From positions 1 through 64,000 of the forward strand of contig NZ_CVTA01000011.1 of NCBI RefSeq assembly GCF_001050035.1: 64,000 bases of DNA, given 5' to 3'. A program made the position numbers and the translations under genes. Positions 59,531 to 64,000 of this stretch are shown one piece after another. The notes under the pieces are model-generated. The model saw only the letters and a program-made list of their open reading frames with translations. It did no database searches and was not told where the DNA came from. This stretch comes from Mycolicibacterium komanii (GTDB lineage: Bacteria; Actinomycetota; Actinomycetes; Mycobacteriales; Mycobacteriaceae). Each line of letters starts with the position of its first letter. Positions within the stretch are counted from its first letter, which is position 1.

Positions 59531-60639
59531 CGACTCCATTGTCGATCCTCGACCTCTCGCCGATCAGCGAAGGCGCCGACGCCGCAACGGCTTTGCGTAA
59601 CACCATCGACCTCGCGCAACACGCCGAGCAGTGGGGATACAAGCGTTACTGGCTGGCCGAACACCACTCCGTCGCGGTCGCGAGCTCTCAGCCCGCGGTG
59701 CTCATCGGCCAGATCGCCGCGGCCACGGAACGCATCCGGGTGGGCGCCGCCGCGGTACAACTCGGCTACACCACCGCGGTGGCGGTGACCGAGTCCTTCG
59801 GCACGCTCGAGGCGCTGCATCCCGGCCGCATCGACCTCGGGGTCGGGCGGTCCGGTCAGCGCTGGCGCGACGCGCTGAAAGATGCTGCGCCGCGGTCGCC
59901 CACGCGCACTCAGGAGTGGCGCGACCGTGACGGCGTCGTGATCCCGCCGGGATTCGACGTCGCCGCGCTGATGCGCAATCCGCGGCTGCGGGCGCGGATG
60001 TCGATACTCCAGCAGCCCGAGGCCGTCGCGCCCGATTTCGACCGGCAGGTCGACGACATCCTGAACCTGGTGGGCGGCCGGTATTGCGTCGACGGCGTCG
60101 CCGCTCGAGCGGTGCCCGGCGAGGGCACCGGCCTGACGCCGTGGATCTTCGGCAGTAGCGCAGGGCAGAGCGCGCGGGTGGCCGGAGAGCGGGGATTACC
60201 GTTCGTCGCCAGCTACCACATCACCCCTGCCACCGCGTTAGACGCCGTCGACGCCTACCGCGCCGCCTTCCGGCCGTCGCCGACGCTCGCCGAACCGTAC
60301 GTGGTGGTCTCGGCCGACATCGTGGTCGCCGACGACAGCGCCACCGCGCACCATCTGGCGTCGAGCTACGGCCACTGGGTGTACTCGATCCGCGCCGGTG
60401 ACGGTGCGGTCCCGTATCCCGATCCCGACACGGTGACGCCTTTGTCCGACGCTCAGCTCGACGTCGTACGCGACCGTACCGAGACCCAGTTCGTCGGCGA
60501 CGCAGAGGAAGTCGCCGAAAAGCTGGAGAGGCTGCAGCGGGCCACCGCAGCCGACGAGCTGGTGGTCACCTCGGTGTGCCACCGGCACAGCGACCGGCTG
60601 CGCTCACACGAATTGATCGCCAAGAGGTGGGGTCTGTGA
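59527..60639 (+). CDS. LLM class flavin-dependent oxidoreductase (MsnO8-like)
   Basis: A 370-residue protein of the MsnO8/LuxA-related LLM subgroup. The N-terminus reads LSILDLSPISEGADAATAL, then WGYKRYWLAEHHSVAVASS and ESFGTLEALHPGRIDLGVGR. The C-terminal part has TPWIFGSSAGQSARVAGERG. It overlaps both its neighbours by 4 bases, so it is made in step with them. FMN use is likely; substrate unknown. Confidence 0.85.
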   Translation: MTTPLSILDLSPISEGADAATALRNTIDLAQHAEQWGYKRYWLAEHHSVAVASSQPAVLIGQIAAATERIRVGAAAVQLGYTTAVAVTESFGTLEALHPGRIDLGVGRSGQRWRDALKDAAPRSPTRTQEWRDRDGVVIPPGFDVAALMRNPRLRARMSILQQPEAVAPDFDRQVDDILNLVGGRYCVDGVAARAVPGEGTGLTPWIFGSSAGQSARVAGERGLPFVASYHITPATALDAVDAYRAAFRPSPTLAEPYVVVSADIVVADDSATAHHLASSYGHWVYSIRAGDGAVPYPDPDTVTPLSDAQLDVVRDRTETQFVGDAEEVAEKLERLQRATAADELVVTSVCHRHSDRLRSHELIAKRWGL

Positions 60640-61988
60640 CCGTACGTGCGCGGGAAGGCAAGGAACGTAAGCCCATTCATCTCGCCGCTCATTTTCCCGG
60701 GGTCAACAACACCACGGTGTGGTCCGACCCCGACTCGGGAAGCCAGATCGAGTTCGACTCGTTCGTGCACCTGGCGCGCACGGCGGAGCGGGGGTTGTTC
60801 GACTTCTTCTTCCTCGCCGAGGGGCTTCGGCTGCGCGAGCATCTGGGGCGCATCCACGACCTCGATGTCGTCGGCAGACCCGACACGTTCACGGTGCTCG
60901 CGGCATTGTCCGCGGTCACCGAACGGTTGGGACTGGTCGGCACCATCAACACCACCTTCAACGAACCCTTCGAGGTGGCAAGGCAATTCGCCACCCTCGA
61001 CCATCTCTCCGACGGCCGGGCCGGGTGGAACATGGTCACGTCGTCCGACGCGTTCACCGGCGAGAACTTCCGACGCGGCGGCTTCCTCGACCACGCGCAC
61101 CGCTACGAGCGTGCCGCGGAATTCATCACCGTCGCGCGGAAGTTCTGGGACAGTTGGGCTCCCGACGCGGTGGTCGCCGACGCGGCACGCGGCGTGTTCG
61201 TCGAGCCCGACCGGATCCGCCGCGTCGAACACACCGGGGCGCAGTTCGAGGTGCGGGGCGTCGCGACGCTGCCGCCACCGCCGCAGGGACAGCCGGTGCT
61301 CCTGCAAGCCGGTGACTCCGCCGACGGGCGGACGTTCGGCGCTCAGCACGCCGACGCGTTGTTCACGCTGCATTCGGCGTTGGAGGCCGGCCAGAAGTAC
61401 TACACCGACGTGAAGGACCGCGCGAAGTCGTTCGGCCGCGACCCCGACGAGTTGAAGGTTTTCCCGGCCGCGACGTTTGTGCTGGGGGACAGTCACCAGG
61501 AGGCCGTCGACAAGGCGCGCCACATCCGGCTCCAACAGGTCACCGGCCCGACCGCGATCACCATGCTCGAGCAGGTCTGGCAGCGCGATCTGTCCGCATA
61601 CGATCCCGACGGCCCGCTGCCCGACGTCGAACCTGCCGACGACCCGACCGTCACCCAGGGGCGCGTCCGCCACGGCGACCCCAAGGCCCTGGCGAAAGCG
61701 TGGCGGGAACGCGCGGAGGCCGAGCACCTCTCGATCCGCGAACTCGTCATCGCGGTGACCAGCAGACAGCAGTTCGTCGGTACCCCTGTCGAGGTCGCCG
61801 ACGAGATCGACCTGCACGTGCAGTCCGACGCGTGCGACGGGCTGATCCTGGTGCCGCATCTGACCCCTCGCGGGCTCGACGAGTTCGTCGACAAGGTGGT
61901 GCCGCTGCTGCAGGAGCGGGGCAGCTTCCGCACCGAGTACACCGGCTCGACACTCAGAGATCACCTGGGCCTTCGGGCAGGCCTATAG
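60636..61988 (+). CDS. NtaA/DmoA family FMN-dependent monooxygenase
   Basis: A 450-residue flavin monooxygenase of the nitrilotriacetate/dimethylsulfide/alkanesulfonate type. It has the long N-terminal region KPIHLAAHFPGVNN, then LFDFFFLAEGLRLRE, LDHLSDGRAGWNMVTS and GQPVLLQAGDSADGRTF. Members need FMNH2 from a partner reductase. GTG 60636 overlaps the previous stop (GTGA). No flavin reductase gene is adjacent in the window. It closes the operon; the next gene starts 28 bases later. Confidence 0.88.
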   Translation: MTVRAREGKERKPIHLAAHFPGVNNTTVWSDPDSGSQIEFDSFVHLARTAERGLFDFFFLAEGLRLREHLGRIHDLDVVGRPDTFTVLAALSAVTERLGLVGTINTTFNEPFEVARQFATLDHLSDGRAGWNMVTSSDAFTGENFRRGGFLDHAHRYERAAEFITVARKFWDSWAPDAVVADAARGVFVEPDRIRRVEHTGAQFEVRGVATLPPPPQGQPVLLQAGDSADGRTFGAQHADALFTLHSALEAGQKYYTDVKDRAKSFGRDPDELKVFPAATFVLGDSHQEAVDKARHIRLQQVTGPTAITMLEQVWQRDLSAYDPDGPLPDVEPADDPTVTQGRVRHGDPKALAKAWRERAEAEHLSIRELVIAVTSRQQFVGTPVEVADEIDLHVQSDACDGLILVPHLTPRGLDEFVDKVVPLLQERGSFRTEYTGSTLRDHLGLRAGL

Positions 61989-62016
61989 GCTGGGCTCCGG
62001 CGTCGCGCGAAGCACG

Positions 62017-62340
62017 ATGAGCCGCGCGGTGCCGGGGGTGATGGTGGCGATATCGCAGACGATGGTCGGCTGGCTGCTGGTTGCGGCCGGCCTGCTGACG
62101 TTCCTGTTCGGGGTGGCGTCGCGGGTGTTCATCGGGCGCCGCCGCGAGACGAAGGCCGTCCGGATCATGGTGCACACATTCCGCCGGACGGGATTGGCGC
62201 GCGTGCTGTTCGGCCGGTTCGAGAGCGACGTGCTCGACGACGACGAACTCGACGCCATGATCCTGATGCCCACCATCGTGATCGCCTGCGGGCTGTGCCT
62301 GACCGCGGTGTTTCTGCTCGGATACCAGAAGCTGGTCTAA
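62017..62340 (+). CDS. Small two-helix membrane protein
   Basis: A 107-residue protein with two transmembrane helices (about 15-38 and 85-103). They flank a basic then acidic cytoplasmic or external loop (GRRRETKAVRIMVHTFRRTG, SDVLDDDELDAM). No family was recognised. Its stop overlaps the stop of the MBL gene by 4 bases (convergent). It may be the last member of the LLM operon, 28 bases after it, but no direct sign supports this. Confidence 0.65.
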   Translation: MSRAVPGVMVAISQTMVGWLLVAAGLLTFLFGVASRVFIGRRRETKAVRIMVHTFRRTGLARVLFGRFESDVLDDDELDAMILMPTIVIACGLCLTAVFLLGYQKLV

Positions 62341-63071
62341 GTGCGCGCCGCCGCCTCGGCCGCGTCGCGGATCGACCCGCGCCACACCGGCCCGTGCCCC
62401 GGCAGCAGCACCTCGGTGTCGAGCAGCCCGAGAGCCGACAGGCTGCGCACGCAACCGTACTGGTCGTGGTTGAACAATCCGGGCAGAAGTTGCGGCCCGC
62501 CGCGCGTCGAGAGCGGGTGCCCGGTGACCAGCGCGTCGCCGCTCACCAGAACGCCGTCGATCAGGAACGAGCAGTGCCCACCGGTGTGTCCGGGCGTCGG
62601 GATCGCCAGCGGTGTGCCCGGAAGCTTGGCCGCGACGTCCTCGGTCAGGGCCTGCGCGGTGGGGATGCCGTCTCGCAGCATGCCGCCCTTGCGGGTGATC
62701 GCCACCGACCACGTGAGGTAGCGCGGGCGCCAGATGTGTTTGGCGATGTCGACCGGAGAGGCCTGTTCGAGGTACTCCCGCTTGGCGTGGCCCACCTCGG
62801 CCGCGTGGCAGTAGACCGGCGTGCCGTGCGTCTCGGCGAACCAGATCGCCGACCCGAAATGGTCGATGTGCGCGTGGGTCAACAGGATTGCGCGCAGATC
62901 GTCGACGCCGTAGCCGAGCTCACGCAGCGACTGCAGGACGTCGTCGCGGTTGCCGGGGAAGCCGGTGTCGATGAGCATCACGCCCGTCTCGTCGGTCACG
63001 AGAGTCCAATTGACGAGGTCCGTGTAGGCGAAATGAACGGTGTCGGTGATGGCGCTCAAGGCTGCTGCCAT
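62337..63071 (-). CDS. MBL fold metallo-hydrolase (Rv0406c-like)
   Basis: A 244-residue metallo-beta-lactamase fold enzyme. THAHIDH (65-71) carries the HxHxDH zinc motif. IPTPGHTGGHCSFLIDG and LVSGDAL give the third His and the bridging Asp, and VLLPGHGPV the last His. The fold is shared by lactonases, glyoxalase II and similar hydrolases, so the substrate is open. The gene is divergent from fgd1, with a 34-base gap, as is Rv0406c in M. tuberculosis. Confidence 0.87.
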   Translation of the reverse strand: MAAALSAITDTVHFAYTDLVNWTLVTDETGVMLIDTGFPGNRDDVLQSLRELGYGVDDLRAILLTHAHIDHFGSAIWFAETHGTPVYCHAAEVGHAKREYLEQASPVDIAKHIWRPRYLTWSVAITRKGGMLRDGIPTAQALTEDVAAKLPGTPLAIPTPGHTGGHCSFLIDGVLVSGDALVTGHPLSTRGGPQLLPGLFNHDQYGCVRSLSALGLLDTEVLLPGHGPVWRGSIRDAAEAAART

Positions 63072-63105
63072 GCCGCGAGTCTAGGCAAGGGAGTAGAAAC
63101 GAACC

Positions 63106-64000
63106 GTGGCTGAACTCAAACTCGGATACAAGGCGTCGGCGGAACAGTTCGCGCCGCGGGAACTGGTCGAGCTGGCCGTGGCGGCCGAAGAGCACGGGAT
63201 GGACAGCGCGACGGTCAGTGACCACTTCCAGCCGTGGCGACATGAGGGCGGCCACGCGCCGTTCTCGCTGGCGTGGATGACGGCGGTCGGCGAGCGAACC
63301 AAGAACCTCATCCTCGGGACGTCGGTGTTGACCCCGACGTTCCGGTACAACCCCGCGGTGATCGCGCAGGCGTTCGCGACGATGGGGTGCCTGTATCCGA
63401 ACCGCATCTTCCTCGGGGTGGGCACCGGCGAGGCGCTCAACGAGATCGCCACCGGATACGAGGGCGACTGGCCGGAGTTCAAGGAGCGCTTCGCACGACT
63501 GCGGGAGTCGGTCAAGCTGATGCGCGAGTTGTGGCTGGGCGACCGGGTCGACTTCGACGGCGAGTACTACCGCACGAAGGGCGCCTCGATCTACGACGTG
63601 CCCGAGGGCGGAATCCCGGTGTACATCGCCGCGGGCGGCCCGGTGGTGGCCAAGTACGCCGGCCGCGCGGGTGACGGGTTCATCTGCACGAGCGGCAAGG
63701 GGGAGGAGCTGTACAAGGACAAGCTGATCCCCGCGGTCCGCGAAGGCGCCGAGGCCGCCGGCCGCAACGCCGACGAGATCGACCGGATGATCGAGATCAA
63801 GATCTCCTATGACACCGATCCGGAGCTGGCGCTGGAGAACACCCGGTTCTGGGCGCCGCTGTCGCTGACCGCCGAGCAGAAGCACTCCATCGACGACCCG
63901 ATCGAGATGGAGAAGGCCGCCGACGAGTTGCCGATCGAACAGGTCGCCAAGCGCTGGATCGTCGCGTCGGACCCGGACGAGGCCGTCGAGAAGGTGAAGG
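63106..64000 (+). CDS. fgd1: F420-dependent glucose-6-phosphate dehydrogenase (partial)
   Basis: The first 298 codons of a LLM-fold enzyme run off the right edge; the complete protein has about 336 residues. It oxidises glucose-6-phosphate with F420 and supplies F420H2 for mycobacterial reductases, including those that activate nitroimidazole drugs. The start reads [20 protein letters not shown], followed by [39 protein letters not shown] and [19 protein letters not shown], all matching Fgd1. GTG 63106 is the start. Position next to the MBL gene fits Rv0407. Confidence 0.95.
   Translation, partial: MAELKLGYKASAEQFAPRELVELAVAAEEHGMDSATVSDHFQPWRHEGGHAPFSLAWMTAVGERTKNLILGTSVLTPTFRYNPAVIAQAFATMGCLYPNRIFLGVGTGEALNEIATGYEGDWPEFKERFARLRESVKLMRELWLGDRVDFDGEYYRTKGASIYDVPEGGIPVYIAAGGPVVAKYAGRAGDGFICTSGKGEELYKDKLIPAVREGAEAAGRNADEIDRMIEIKISYDTDPELALENTRFWAPLSLTAEQKHSIDDPIEMEKAADELPIEQVAKRWIVASDPDEAVEKVK

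Overview
The window is a GC-rich, tightly packed stretch of a mycobacterial chromosome, most like a fast-growing Mycolicibacterium. The evidence is the iniB/iniA/iniC locus, the dnaK-grpE-dnaJ-hspR and clpB heat-shock units with HspR (HAIR) operators, ttfA (partner of MmpL3 in trehalose monomycolate transport), an F420-dependent glucose-6-phosphate dehydrogenase, a type II flavohemoglobin, and many GTG/TTG starts with ATGA or GTGA overlaps. No rRNA, tRNA, CRISPR array, prophage or insertion sequence was seen. No gene-free stretch exceeds 300 bases.

Layout. 1-3634: end of iniB, then the dynamin-like GTPases iniA and iniC, with a strong hairpin between iniB and iniA. 3639-8060 (minus strand): two neighbouring Thr-rich membrane proteins, a luciferase-like oxidoreductase, an SOS-boxed DUF222/HNH endonuclease, a TIGR03085-type protein and a hemerythrin. 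8073-8421: an arylsulfatase remnant. 8544-12974: the dnaK operon behind a SigH/SigE-type promoter and HspR sites. 12983-27609: metabolic and accessory genes (aldose epimerase, alcohol dehydrogenase, flavohemoglobin, a TetR-controlled membrane protein, a GAP-family protein, a giant multicopper oxidase, a molybdenum hydroxylase operon). 27714-32669: clpB with the same SigH plus HAIR control, a hydrolase and ttfA. 32724-46752: SDR, lipoprotein, TrmH-type methyltransferase, GH76 protein, NhaA-thioredoxin fusion, DedA, alcohol dehydrogenase, fba, small conserved genes, a site-2 protease with a premature stop, purA and a thioesterase. 46836-53085: a MarR-controlled mmpL / P450 / ferredoxin group and a Na+/H+ antiporter. 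53209-56994: purT, a small membrane protein, rhodanese, metZ and a hypothetical gene. 56998-61988: an SDR gene divergent from a GNAT plus three-flavin-monooxygenase operon. 62017-64000: small membrane protein, MBL-fold hydrolase, and fgd1 running off the end.

How parts work together. DnaK/GrpE/DnaJ and ClpB form a disaggregation system. Both units carry a GGAACA-N16-CGTTG promoter and a CTTGAGT-N7-ACTCAAG type operator, so heat/oxidative induction by SigH (or SigE) and repression by HspR can be read from the DNA. From memory of M. tuberculosis H37Rv gene order, the block from flavohemoglobin/clpB to purA/thioesterase (Rv0385 down to Rv0356c) lies inverted here between dnaK-hspR and purT-metZ.

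The most interesting points are the dual SigH/HspR sites, an exact LexA box over the start of the HNH gene, the iniB-iniA hairpin, the in-frame TGA in the site-2 protease, the internally deleted arylsulfatase, the mmpL-P450-ferredoxin/MarR module and the GNAT-LLM-LLM-LLM operon. I found no wholly unknown multi-gene defence or mobile system.
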